Below are positions 22,556-36,400 of a DNA stretch of 64,000 nucleotides, piece by piece (the stretch's first letter is position 1; each line of letters opens with the position of its first letter). The stretch is from NCBI RefSeq assembly GCF_963966145.1, contig NC_091050.1:13454001-13518000 (forward strand), in the 5' to 3' direction. The notes beneath the pieces are model-generated. The model made no database searches and had not been told where the DNA came from. It saw only the letters and a list, made by a program, of their open reading frames with translations. A program made the position numbers and the translations under genes. The DNA is from Tenebrio molitor. Lineage: Eukaryota; Arthropoda; Insecta; Coleoptera; Tenebrionidae.

Positions 22556-22797
22556 ACAGTCGCGAGCAATAAATTTTGGTCGTCAAGGTCATTCTTTGAC
22601 GCAATCGAAAATGCTCCATTGTAAAACAGTCGTAAATGTCATAACCTATAATCATGTTGTATGACATTAATTGTTCTCATTTTTTTGACACTTTGTTGAC
22701 ATGGGCATAATCAGGCAGGGAAATTTTTTAAATTTGTGACAATTTAACCAAATTTTGAAATGACATTAACGACCAAAATTTATTGCTCGCGACAGTA
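22556..22797. mobile_element. MITE, ACAGTCGCGAGC-terminus family
   Basis: ACAGTCGCGAGCAATAAATT with TTGGTCG is inverted at the right end (CGACCAAAATTTATTGCTCG). It shares its ends with the larger element at 35162-35523. Confidence 0.8.
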
Positions 22798-24304
22798 CGA
22801 ACTGTATCTGTCAAAACTAGTGAAATTTTTAAATCACTCTTTCCCAAATTCTTATTTCTTTAAATTGTCTGCGTTTATTATTTAAACTGTACTTTGATAT
22901 CCACCATGCAAATGTCTACAAAATATAACTATTTTTTTTTAATAATTCGCCTGTGTGAAACGCTACTGGACATCACCTGTCATCTGTCATCAGTTCTAAA
23001 AATCCCAATTCCAAACATTTCTTCAGAATTCTTACGTATATTAATTACCACCACATTATTTACCTACATAGTTCTACTTCTCCTAACGTCAATTGTAATT
23101 ACGAAGAAACGTCTGTAGGACTTTCTTAAAAATTCTTCAATAAATACAAAAAGATGCGGACGCCGCTGGACACCAGTGACGTGTCATCCGTCATCAGCTG
23201 TCAAGTCTTTTTTAGGTTAGGCGGGAATCGATAAATTGAATTAATTTCCAGACTGTTATAAATTAGAAATGAAGGATTAAAATAGCTTCGGGAGTTATGG
23301 CAAGCTTGGGAAGGCAGCAGGTGAGGATTTGTGCGGACAGGGATAAGTAGAGGGATAAAAAAAAATGTTGGGATGAAAGCGACAGGGGATGATTCACCGG
23401 CGACACGATATGACACTTTATAATTAAATATAGGAAACAGCAAGCTCAATCCTTGTCACAGTTTGAAAAGAACCAAAAATAATTAACTTTTCTTAAATAG
23501 AGCGGTTGTAACACCGGTTCCAGTGGCGTCACGTGTCAGATTAGTCAGAAAAATTGTTACCATGTAATGCAATTTCCAATTTGTCGGGGTTGGTATCCGG
23601 TTTGTTTTAGGAATAGCAGCGTGGCGTGTTTAATTTGAACTTGTTTTGGTTTGTTTTGTAGAAAAGAAGGAGTGCAGTTGTGGATTGGATTTTGTGCTTT
23701 TGGTGCAAGGATAATTGCTCTAGCGCGCATAAAATTCGTGTTAATCCGGTCGCATCGCATCCTAAGCATATATCCGAACTAAATATACATTTGTCGGTAA
23801 TTACGGCGCCGATTCCCGGAACCTAAGCACATAAACTAATTTATTCCGAAGCCGGCGGCCCCTTCGCCCCGATTCGGTCCGAATCTGGGGCCCGACCCCG
23901 GAAGGGCGACGTGGGCGTCCGTCCACCAAAATCAAAATCCACTTTCATCTTTATTTTTAGTTCACCTTCGGCCGTGGGCCCCGGCGAAATGTCAAGTACC
24001 CCCAAACGCGACCGAGCGAATTCGGTAGCGCCAGCTTCCACGCTCGACCCGAGCCTTGATCAAGGAAAACCGATCGCGATTATGACGTTCCGGTGATCAA
24101 GAATCGAGTCGGGCGCGCTTCAGCCCGTCCAAATGAAAACAAACACGATTTATCTGTTTCCAGCAGCATAAACACAACAAACCCGCACACCAACGGTCTC
24201 AGTCTTTGAACCGTGGCGTTCGCGGTCAGTGGGGCTCCAGGGGGCCCGAGTTCAATACGGACATGTGGTGACAGCGGGGACAGTGCCAGTGCCCAGCGGC
24301 GGCG
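22798..24304. other. Upstream region of the sif start codon
   Basis: AT-rich to about 23.6 kb, then CpG-rich (23.8-24.3 kb), consistent with a 5' UTR or promoter-proximal area. TCTGTTTCCAG| near 24164 is a possible acceptor for a 5' UTR exon leading into the ATG at 24305. Confidence 0.3.
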
Positions 24305-24411
24305 ATGGGCAACAAACTCAGCTGTTCGTGTGCCCCGCTCATCCGAAAGGCGTACCGCTACGAGGACTCGCCGTGGCAGACGTCCAGGCGCCGCGACGGA
24401 CATCTACTCAG
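24305..24411 (+). CDS. sif: sif coding exon 1
   Basis: Encodes residues 1-35 plus two bases: MGNKLSCSCAPLIRKAYRY, then EDSPWQTSRRRDGHLL. Gly2 and the nearby Cys residues suggest lipid anchoring. Donor CTCAG|GTGAGA. The ATG sits in a GC-rich context (GGCGATGGGC). Confidence 0.93.
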
Positions 24412-27400
24412 GTGAGAATCGCACTCCCTCTGATCCTGATCCAGATCCTTTGAATGACGACAATCTCACAGTTCAAAGCGCAAAACCAAAAGAATTATTA
24501 ATGAGCTTTTTCAATTTTTCTTGTAATCCTGTTACGATGAAGAATGAGGGATACATTTAATTCTCTCGAATATGTAAGTGAATAATTGAATGAAAACAGT
24601 CTACAGTTACAGCTCTAGAATGAGAACAACGGAAGAAATTAATTGTTGTAATTGCACTAAAATTGATAGTTTCATGGAAGAAATCAGTTAATTAAAATCC
24701 AAATGTCACAGTTTTTGGATTGTATCAAACTGTAACTTAATTTCTAATAATGCCACTCGATAAATTGCTATGCAACAAACTCTCGTACAATCTAAAAAAA
24801 ATTCCACCACTTATGATATTATACAGGGTGTTTTCGAAGTTGAGGCGTTCCTTGCAACACGAGATACTATACATTATTCTTAAGAATTTTAGCCTAAATC
24901 TTCTTAGTAAAATGTTTGTATTAACGGAAATAATTGATCGTATATTTTCATAGTTTTCTAACATTTTGACTCCGGTCCTGTCTATTTCTCCGCTGTACTA
25001 GATTAATAAACTGACGTGGCACAGGTTGGTGTCTTTTCGAAAATCGCTCTGCGTACTCTCTGGACGCCGCAGCTGCATTTTGATAGCATGGGCCATATAT
25101 TAGCAACATATCTGTGAGCTCGTTATTTTCGTAATGATAACTTTGACAGTATTTTTGATTAACGTCCATTTGATTTTCTTTTGTCAATTTAAAAAAATTA
25201 ACTTATTGTATCTTCATTGTCGTACACATTTTACTAAGGTGATTTTGGCTAAAACTCTTTAGAACAACGCAAAACTATCACATATTAAACGAAACGCCTC
25301 AACTTCGAAAACACCCTGTATATGAAAATACAGGGTGATTTTGAAAGTTGTGCAGATATTTTAATCACGAGCTACTGGCTTCATGTAGAACTCGAAAAAA
25401 ATATTTAAAAATGCACGCGAATGCAAAGTAACCTATAGGAAATATGCTTTAAAACAAGGAAACCGCATTAGTGTACGTTTTATAAAATATGATATACAGA
25501 GTGTATTTTTAAAATGTGCCGAAATTTTACCTATGAGGTTGTTTGACAACCTAGAAGACTAAAAGCAATTAAAAAGAATTGTAGCTTTTTAGAATTTTTT
25601 AAATCTTTTTTTCGAGTTCCATATGAAACCAGTAGCTCGTGATTAAAATATCTGCATAACTTTCAAAATCACCCTGTATGTATCTGAATTTTTTTTCCAT
25701 CTCCGAAATTTGAAGAATTCTTCATTTAAGTTTAATAATTTGATGATTGCTAGAAAATGTTTAAGAACTTGCTAATTATTGCCCAATCTCACCTACAAAA
25801 TACTGTCGTTGTTTATTTTAAAAATGCTGTTACATCATTGTATTTGAATAATAAACGAAGTAGAAATTAATTTGCAGGAGGTGTGGTGGTTGTATGATCT
25901 ATAAGCAAAAAATTATTTACACAACGTTGTGTAAACCTAGATTTGGAGAGTTTCGGGAAATATGTATATCCACATGGCTTTCGTATGACTTTACGAGATT
26001 ACTTTATTAGAAGATTTTGTTAAAACCTTGTCGCCTCTGTTGCACGTTATGAACGTTTTGAAAGCTTTACAGTTTCTTGCTCTTGGTCCAATATTTATTC
26101 TTAATTAACATCAGCAAGATATTTTTAGATCTACTAGTCTTACATAAAATAAAGTGGAGTTACAAAATCAAGAGTTATTTAGTTCTACTGATGGTGGATT
26201 AAAAGTATCTCTAGTGCCACAGTTTAATTATGTGTTATTTATGAATAAGTCTTTGATCTTTATTTTGATTAAAAACAGTTTCTATGGCTCTTGTAAGCTT
26301 TTAAAACCATCTGTATGTAAAAGTTAGCCTTGTGGACTTTCCATTAAGGCTCTGTCCTTGGTTACACAAAATAGCCGGAAGAGAAAGTTATTGGCAGAAC
26401 CAAAGATTGATCTTCAAACCCAGACTCTAATTTTAAATTAATTATAACTGATTTTATGGTTAGAAAGAGATCCCATGTTTGTATAAAAGAACGTACGTCA
26501 AGAGTGCTGTGGAATTGTGCGGTTCTATAATTTTATTGTGTCGAACTATGTCGAGCCGTTGAAGCTGTCAAATCAGATATCAACAGTCAAATGTCAAATT
26601 ATTAAATCTTAGCGTCACTTGTAAGTTCGACGTCTTAGTTGTTTTACTTGTGATTTTCTTCGGTTTTTCTTTATTCTAATTTCTTTTAATCTTACAACAG
26701 TCTTTATTAAAAACCTGTCATTAATGGAGTTAGTTAACCTCTTTTTTTCTATTTGGTACCACTATATGCTATAGAGCGGCAAAAATCAAATACTTATATT
26801 CGAATTCCACAGAACTCTTGAGAGACACTTTTAGAGACACTTTGTATAGGTACAGAAGTTTGTTTAAAGAGCAAGATCAATAAAGAATCTGATCACAGAA
26901 GCTTGTAAACTTTTTCACCTGTCACGTTGATAAAATTCTTTTCGGAAAATTTGAACAGATCCAGACCATTCGTCACTTTCTCGTTTCACGCCATATTGAA
27001 AATATCATTCCAAAAGGAATGATTTTCGTTCAGTCGTTAACATTAAAAAAAATAGGAATAAGTAAATGATAACGTCGAACTGACAATGTGTCAAATATTT
27101 TTCAATCGAAAACTTGCGGAAAATTTTTTATGGGCTGCAGTGATCAGGTAATTCATAAGTGTCGTCCATTATCTATAAGGTTATTATAAATGATTGTAGT
27201 CCAAGTAGGGTTAAAAAATGAATGTCAAATTTATGGTTGCCGCTCTATCCAGGGTGTTTCTGAAATAGGTGCATTAATTTTAACTGGTAATAGAACTCGT
27301 CAAAAGGAACAACTTTTCTATCTACCATTTTGCCGAAAAACGATGTTTAATTCCAAAAAAAATTGGAGAGATTTTTCACTAAAATAGCCCTACGGCACTA

Positions 27401-30400
27401 AATACTGCAATGGCTAATTGAGATCAGCGCTAATATGAAAAAAACATCCATTTTCATCCAGAAAACGTGTTTTAATGCAGAAATCGAAATTCAAAGAAAT
27501 CTACCCGTGTATCAAAAAATCCAGTTCGTAAGAATCTGGTTGTTTCAGGTTTTTAGGTAGCTTAGTTTTGGGGATATGAACGGTTTTAGGAAAATCTTTC
27601 CGACTTTTTTAAGTCATTACGCAACGTTTTTCGCCAAAATGGCAGAGAGAAAAGTTGTTCCTTTTGATGAGTTCTATTACCAGTTAAAATTAATGCACCT
27701 ATTTCAGAAACACCCTGTATAAAAAACATCAAAATGATGTGAATAAGTGAATATACACCGTTCACACACAGAAGTTAAATTGGGTGCAAAACAATTCAAT
27801 ATTTTTGGATTCAATTGTTAATTTAGAAAGAAATAAATAGAATCTCATCACCGCACTTTTCACCTAAAAAATGACAGTGACAGCGACAAAAATTGATAGT
27901 TCAAATGAAAGCGGCAAAAATGTCATAACATGGGCATGGCCTGCTTCGACTACAATGATTTAGAATAATCCTATAGAACTGACAACTTCGAATAATACTT
28001 TTTTTTTAATTTAGAACAATGTTGTGAAATTACAGATTGAAAGAATGTTTCAAAACGAAAATCTCTTTCCGATCTATTGCTACAAAGCATTTCAACTGTA
28101 TTTATATTCGGACTAGGTATTTCCAGACATTGACACAATAGATATTCTGATGTAATTTGTTAATGAAACTCGTTCCACAATAGCTAAAATGGGCTTGTTT
28201 CCTTGACGTCCAATTATTTTGTCCCTAATGTATTTCCCCCTGAATTAGCTCTACCTTTTCAGTCACCATCAAAGTCTTCATCTAAATTTCAGCAGCAAAT
28301 TGATTTTATAATTATCGATAACTAATCAGTAACAAAGTTCTAAATTATTTGAACATACTTAACCATTAAAAACACAAGAGAATTTTTATTTTATTATTTT
28401 TAATCGGTGAAATACAACACGGATTCGTATTAGAACCTCACTTATTTGCACTACTACAACATCTACGGCTACGAGGTTTTGAGCAGGTGGTAACCAGCAT
28501 CTGCATAATATCTCTCAACATTGTAACATTCATCACTGCTTGCCTAAAAATTAAATTGAAACCAAGTTTGGAAACGAATGTCAAAAAATACTTATCTGGT
28601 TTTGATTTTATTCCTCATTTAATTGATCCAAGTATAATAATTATGTAATTACACCACTTAGCAGAGCATTTTACTTAACAATTTTTTCTTTTCATGTTTC
28701 GTTACAAGTCCAAGTTCATTTATTTTGTGTAAAAATTAATAATAATAATAATATTGTTTATGTTTATTTTTCTTCTAATACAGGATTCTGAGTAGTAACT
28801 GAGGACTATTTACATATTTCTGTGGATTCTCCATTTGAATTTTATTATATGAGATTATTACTATTATTTATCAGCGTTATTATAATTCTTATAAAATTAT
28901 TTCAAATTAATTTTAAATTGTTTAATTTTTATTTGCTGCAGGCAGTTGTCTGTTGATTCATTTTCTAGGTTAAGATTCTAGAAATAAATATTGACAATTT
29001 GATTTATTTGGATTTTTGAACTGTCATATTTGAATCTGATAGTCAAGTGTACCAACATAACATAAAATCGTGAATGTGTTGCCAACCGAACAAAAATAAT
29101 TTCAATTTCAATTTTTATTGTTCTTTCCTTTTTATCATTTTGTTAACGATTTCTCATTTAATAACATACCTAATGAATAATAACGAATACAATTAGAAAA
29201 ATCTTCTGTCAAAGACTTCTCACGCGATGGAGTGGACCTATGACAGGATCTTTTTGATTTTAAATTAACATTTTTTTGGTTTTGGCCCAAGCTCTGTCAA
29301 ATTCTTTGTGATCAATAATAGTACTAGTAACGAGATGATAATATCTTGGAAACCACCTGAGAAAGTATCCATTTATCAAAGACTGAATGTTTGTTGGAAC
29401 AAAATACAATTTGCTTCCAAAGGACATTCACTTATCTTTTGTCCAATTTTGTAGATTATTACCCATTTGATTTATTTTCCAGGCTGTGGGCGGAAGTGTT
29501 CCATGTGTCTGCGAGCGGCGCTGGTACCGTAAAGTGGCAGCAAGTTAGTGAGGACCTTGTGCCTGTAAACATCACCTGCATTCAGGACTCGCCGGAATGC
29601 GTCTTTCACATAACGGCCTACAACTCGCAGGTCGACAAAATCCTGGATGTGCGGCTGGTCCAGCCGGGTAGGTGACAACCACCGTCCCCGCCGCCACCGC
29701 CTCTAAAACGCATCTCTTCCAGGGACGAGGATAGGGCAAGCGTCGGAATGCTTCGTCTACTGGAAAGATCCCATGACCAACGACACGTGGGGATTGAATT
29801 TCACCTCGCCCATCGACGCAAAACAGTTCAGAGAATGTTGTGTAAGTATCAAATCTGACATAAAGGTTAGAGCCCACGCCTGTTGCATTGCGGTGTTGTT
29901 CATTCATTCGGTATAAGAGTCGCTCGCCCACGCTGTACTACACCAGTCTCACGCCCACCTGGGAATGAATGGAATTTATTGTGGGACAGCTTTTTGTCAC
30001 TACTAACTGGACGAATCGTGCCAAATATGTTTCATTCGCTGCTTTGGCAAATATTTGGACGCGTGGCGATTGGCCGATTGTCGCACGATGCATACATTAA
30101 CAAGGTTATAACAAATTTATTCGTAAAGGCGATCACTGCAGATTTACGATTTGTTTTTATTCGGGCGTGCCAACTGGTTCACACGCAACGACATAAATTC
30201 TACTTGTCAGATCTTGACAAAAATAAAGAAAATTCATTCATGCTGATCAGCATTTTTTTATACAAGGTAGAGGTATTTCACGAATAATAATGAGCCCGAC
30301 GAAACTCAAAATGCAACCCACAATACATTTGCAAAACAAACCTGGATATTGTCGGCGTCCATGTCCAGGTTCGCTTTGCAAATGTATTGTGGGTTGCGTT

Positions 30401-33400
30401 TTCAAATCCGTCCGGCTCGTTATCACTCGTGAAATACTCTGCATTCTTTCATTGGTTATTATTCATCCGACATATTTATTACTTGTCATCAATAAAAATG
30501 TTTTTCATTATACTATGAGAAATGACAGTTTTCAAAAATTTACAAGGATGGTAAGTTATTTATTTGAGAATTGCCACTTCAATCCGACTTTTTACACAAC
30601 AACCTACTCTTTATTATTGCACAATCCCGAAAAAATGTTGATAGAAGATACTTTTCCAGTTCAGTTTTTCGCTTTGATAAAGAATGAGATGTCTGTAGAA
30701 GTATCTGTTGTTCAGTACACGAGTTAAAACGACCGACTTGCCCCCTATCACTGATTATGTGAAGCCACAATGTCCGCATGAATGTGCAAGACTTGCCCCC
30801 GTTCCCCTTTTGTGCGCTTTTGGGTGGGTCAATCTGTGGGGAGACGAAAATGAAATGTTTTCTGCATGTCCTGTCACTTTTTCACACCGTCTGTCAAATT
30901 TGAAATGTGGCTGCAGGTGGCGCCACATTTGAAATTTGTAGGTTAATGTCAATTTGTTTCACCTCATAATCACCCCAAGTAGTATGTTTTATAATGCTTA
31001 TTAAACGCAGTGTGATTTGTTGCAGTCGCCCTCGTTTAAGTTCTCGAGGAAGGCGTCGTCTTCGTACTCGCTGAAGCTGGAGCCGCCGAACAAGCAGAAA
31101 TTCAAAACGAAAAGGAAGCCTTTGAGCACGCCAGCCTCGCCGAGCCGAGCTCGAGAGCCGCAATGCACGTGCATGACAGCAGAGCAATACGCAAGACTGA
31201 GGGCGCAAGACCCACGATACAGAGGTGAGGATGAGAGAAATCGGGGGTGTGATGATGAAGGGGTGGTTTCAGGATCTTCGACTTTGCCGAGGGCGCAGAC
31301 ACGAGCCACTGACACTGAGGGAAGAACCGACAAAGTCACCGCCGCCACTTCTTCCACTAGTCTATATGATAACGTTGGTGCTACACAAACTGGTTCTACA
31401 CAAGGTGATGTTTGTGATAAAAATATGCTTGCTATAGGTAATCAGTCGTCGACCGGTGGAGTCCCTACGGGGGTAGTGACGCGGTTGTCGGTTCCAGGTA
31501 CTAAAGGGACACAAAGGGAGGGAAGTCAGACGCGCCAGATGCGCGACCGCGGGGTACAGCAGCAGTCGCAGGAGACCAGCACGATGACATCCAACACAGC
31601 AACCGGACCAAAGACCGTGACCGCGTCCGTGGGGACCCAAAACAACGTCGGCTCGCAGGTCGTACAGACTGAAACCCAATCGCAGACCCAGACGACGGAG
31701 TCGACGAAGACCGAGGGCACGCAGGCCGGCGGGACCCTCCAGATGAACACGAAGACGTCGTCGACGTCGACGAGGCCACCGCTCAGGGACAACGCCCACC
31801 ACGTGCTCACCAACACCAAGTCGGTGGACTACTCGGAGATCGACATGGTCCGCGAGGTGGACCTCCGGAACGCCCACCATCACAACCTCCTCAACAACAA
31901 CATCACCAACAGACGGAACAAGTCGAAGAGCACCGAAGACATGAACCGCGAGAACAGCATGAGCCTCGACAGCAACACTCTCAAGCGGATGCTCAAGCCG
32001 ATGCCGAGCGCCGAGAGCCCCGTCACCTCGCCGGAGATGGGCAGGCGGCGGTACAACTACTACAACAACCACCACCACCGACACCCCAACAACAACGGGA
32101 GACACTCGGAGCCCGAGTCGGGGCATCCGCATCCCAGGTCGGCGATGGCGCAGAACTCGCGATTCTCTGGCTCCAGGTGATTTGGCTTTCGGGTCCCTTC
32201 AGCTAAACTATTCTGACGGGAATCCTAGGGATTTTTATCGGAAACTACTAACGATTACAATCAGTTTCAATTATAGGTCTTCCCACGAGATCGGGAGGGG
32301 GTATCCCGGACGGGGTCTCTACCTGGAGTTGGAGCGCGGAGCTTGCGGCGATCTCTCGCCCCCTTCGGACAACGTACTCTTCGATAATCAATGCTACGCC
32401 ACGACTCCCAGCTCAAGCAACGGAAATTCGGACCCGGAGCAGTCCGGACATCACTACGGGAGACCCTCGAGGCACATACACCACCAGGTGAGACCCAGAA
32501 GGATTTTGTCCATCCACATGCCTTGAAGAAGCTTCCAAAAACGGAAATGTCAATGAAATAGGAGAGTTTTACGTGTGGCGATTTTATTTGTTGTCCGTGT
32601 CGAAGGACCAAGCATTATTGTTTGTTGTAGAACGCTAACAACACCCCAACCCCCGGCTCGCCCACCAGTAGACTGCTTCTAGAATACGAAATGCACCTGC
32701 GCAACACCTTAGCCAAAGGAATGGACGCCGAGAGCTACAGCCTTCACACGTTCGAAGCCCTCTTGACCCAGAGCATGGAAAACTTAGGTAATCCCGAAGA
32801 ATTTATCACTCGTTTGGTATTCTCAACGTGACCCCACTCTAAACCTCGCCTTTTTGCAGAATTCGCCGAAAGCCTACCTGGATCGACGCAGCGCAGCCCC
32901 TACCCCTCCCGAAAACGTGAGTAGTCCCTCCCGTCCCCGTCCCCATCTAATTACGAAGTTGCGTCCCGCAGGACCGTCATCTAGCGCTTCCATGAACAAA
33001 TCCTCGACGCTTCCGCTGTCCCACCGTCTGGGCGCGACGGTCCGAGACCGAGACAGAGAACGCGACGGTTACTACAGCGACAGGAACGAGTTGCTGCGCG
33101 AGAGGGAGAAAGAGAGGGAGCGGGAGAGAGGCTACTTGAGCGACCACAACTCCAGGTGGGTCCGACCCCAGTCGCATCCCTCGTCTCTAATTCGTTCGGT
33201 TGTAGCTTCAGTTCGAGGTGTGCCTCCTGCATCGGGGAGTCCAGCAGGGCCCAGTGGTTCCGGCACTCGGACGGCTGGAGGTCCGGCAGTTCCAATTTCG
33301 GGTCGGGGCAGACGCTGCCCCAAGGTCACAAGAGGTCGCCGTGGGACTCGCTCCCATCGCTCAGGCAAGACAGCAGCCTTAATGACAGCGGATACAAGAG

Positions 33401-36400
33401 CAATCGAGCGGACAGCTTCGAACAACGGTGAGCTTTAAGTAGAGAGGGGAAGGTGCCAAAGCTGGAACAGGGGAGAATCTGGAACTCGTACAGGTCGAAG
33501 ATGTAAATTTTTTTTATTTGGAAAAGTGTTCACAAAATTTGAAAGAAACAAAGGCGTTGCTGTAGAAATTATTTTTATTCGAGTGTTAAATAATCTTGTG
33601 TCTTGTGCGTACATGAATGATAATTTGTTGACGTTTATTTTGGTTGGTCTATGCATCGAATTTGGTTAGTGGTACAGAGGTGAAAAATAAATATATACAG
33701 GGTGTCCCCAAAATAGAAGACGAGTCCATAACTCCTTTATTTATAGGAGGATTTTAACTATTTATACACCAAATTAAATGGTTGTGAATAGGATACAAAA
33801 AGGCCTAATAAATTCATGTATAGCCCCAAGGGCTTTAATTGTAAACTGTCAAAATATTTTTTTTCAAATGAGAGTACATACTTTTTTTTAGTAATTCTGA
33901 TAGAGATTTTTATTCTGAAAACAACAATGTATCACAAGTATACACCTACATAACAAAAATACAAACAAAAAATTGTTAAAAAACGCTACTATCGTCTATG
34001 CCCTCCATTTTGCTCTAAACATTGGCGGCATATTTGTGCAATCCCTTTGTTATTACATATTTGTCATTTATTATTCCAGTTACCTTAATTTGGTTATTAC
34101 ACTGTCACGCAATGCATTTTGATAGCTTCTCGCTTGGTGCTCTCTATCAGAATTTCTAAAAAAAGTATGTGTTACCATTGAATTTTTTTTTTGACAGTTT
34201 AACCTTGAAGCCTTTAGATTTATACGTGAATTTAGTGGACCATCTTGTAGCGTATTCACAACCATTTAATTTGGTGCATAGATAATTAAAATCGTCCGAT
34301 AAATAAGAGAGCGTCTTCTCGTCTTCTTTTTTAGGGACCTCCTGTATATATATTTTTTTTTGTTGAAAAAGAAAGGAAAAATTTGAATGTTTCCACTTTT
34401 CATGAATAAAATTCATAATAAATTCATTTTTATGAATAAAATTCATCAAGTTTTTGTATTTTATTTTTCTGGTGCAAGAATAGGTGTTTTTCTACTCGAC
34501 TTTGTCATAATGTAAATTTTTTCAACCTTCCCTGCAAAGCTTTACACATTTAGTTTTGAGTTATTTCATTATTATTAAAATTTTTCGATTACAGATTTAC
34601 AGAAACCTGTAACGTGACAGTTCATTATGTCAGCTGTCACAAGGAGAAAATTCCAAATTGGTTCACATTTAACACCGGAAAAAATGGAAAAGTAATTAAT
34701 TTGATGGATTTTACCCAGCAATTTCAGTCGAGTTATGAAAGTTTTAGTGTCCATTAAGAGTTTACACTGTTAATTAGATGAAGAAAATTGAAATCCATTA
34801 AAACTCCAAGTTTGCAATCTGGGAAGTACAAAAAAATTACACTTTTAGTATTTTTTAACTTAACGGAGAGCTGCTCTAGTCTAGATATTTGAAAAAAGAT
34901 TTTAATAGCTTTTTCTTGAAGAATAGCATTACAAAAGTTTGTCGATAAAACCCTAGCCCGAAATGATTAAAATTGACGAATTTATAGCGGTTTGAATATA
35001 AAAGCCTCATTAAAAGGGTTGGGTACGAACATTTTAAAGGCGTTTATGTTTTTTAAAATGATTGCTGTAATATCTTAATATTTCAGAAACTTATTATTTT
35101 TTTTAGTGAGCAAAAATGCTGAAAACATGGTGGTCATTTGGAAACTTTTTTGCGCTACTGTACGGTCGCGAGCGTCAAATCTTGATCGTCAAGGTCATTT
35201 TGAAATCTCCCAGTACTGCCTGCTTAATTAGGCTCAATGTCAATAAAACGTCAATAAAAAAAAATTGTCAATGTTTATTCTAAACATTCAAAATTATGGC
35301 TCCAATATCGTATTTCAACATAGTAAAAATTATTTCGCTGATAGAGACGGATGTGTCAGAAGCTACGGTGGCAACGCAGTTGGGACTTCCAAAAAGTTGA
35401 CAAGGTCTTGACATGACAAGGCAAATAGAATTTATATTAGAGGTTATACCCGTTTCACATTAGAGCACTTTCCATTGTGTCAAAAAATGACCTTGCCGAC
35501 CAAAATTTACTGCTTATGACTGTACATAATCCCTTCTAACAAGTTCAATTACAATTTTATTTATTTGAAAAAATGTGTATTATGACGTCAAAACCTTGCA
35601 CACAAAGACCGACAGTAAAATGTTTTATAAAGTCCATTCAAAAATCAAAAAACCACCACCTGTTGCGTTAGGTTGGTAAAATTTAAAAAACCCTAGGTAA
35701 ATATTTTTTCTAACTATGTTGGTAACTATAAATTATGACATTTATTTGATTCAAAATAAAATTTAATTGCTTTGAATTTCGTTCATATTGTTTTATTAGC
35801 AGCATGTTGCATTTATTTATTGATTCTTATTATTTTTACCTAAACGTGCCCAGAAAAACAAGACATTTAATAAACACAAGCTCAAAATTACAATTCTCAC
35901 CAAATTTTACACTAAACAGCGTTGCCGATAGTACTTATCGAGGAAAATGCGACGTTGGTGGTTTTTTGATTTTTGAATGGACTTTAGTTTCTTTCAAAAA
36001 GTCCATAGAAACAACCTCTGAACTACTTGAAGAATAACAACATTTTGTTTTTTTTTTCGCTTAGCAGCATATATTCTATCGTGACTAATTCGAACAGATC
36101 TGCAGTCGTTTTGTTGCGGACTAAGAGCAACAAGGTTCTTTTATGAACTTTTGCATAACTCCACGAAAACAGCCTTTGTTTTTAGTGTAACTAATCTATA
36201 ACGAGCTCCGTCCTGTATGGGTAATGCAGAAACAACACGAACAGCTTGCACCCTGCACTTGCAGTAAAACAAGGGCGTGTCTGCGTCAGCACAAACCGGA
36301 ATATTTTTCCCGGAGAATCTCTCCAGTTGCGAAAACAACAAGTCAAGCCCGGCTCGGAGCCATTTTTTCGCCCATAGCGGACAGGTGGATAATTTACGGT

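Noticed and set aside
28438..28530. Minus-strand 31-codon frame ending in a basic/Cys tail after a TTTTTAG acceptor
   Set aside because: No upstream exon continues the frame and the neighbouring frame is equally open; too short to support.
31362..32132. 256-codon open frame on the minus strand opposite sif exon 5
   Set aside because: The opposite strand is a phase-verified sif exon; the antisense frame is a product of GC-rich codon bias.
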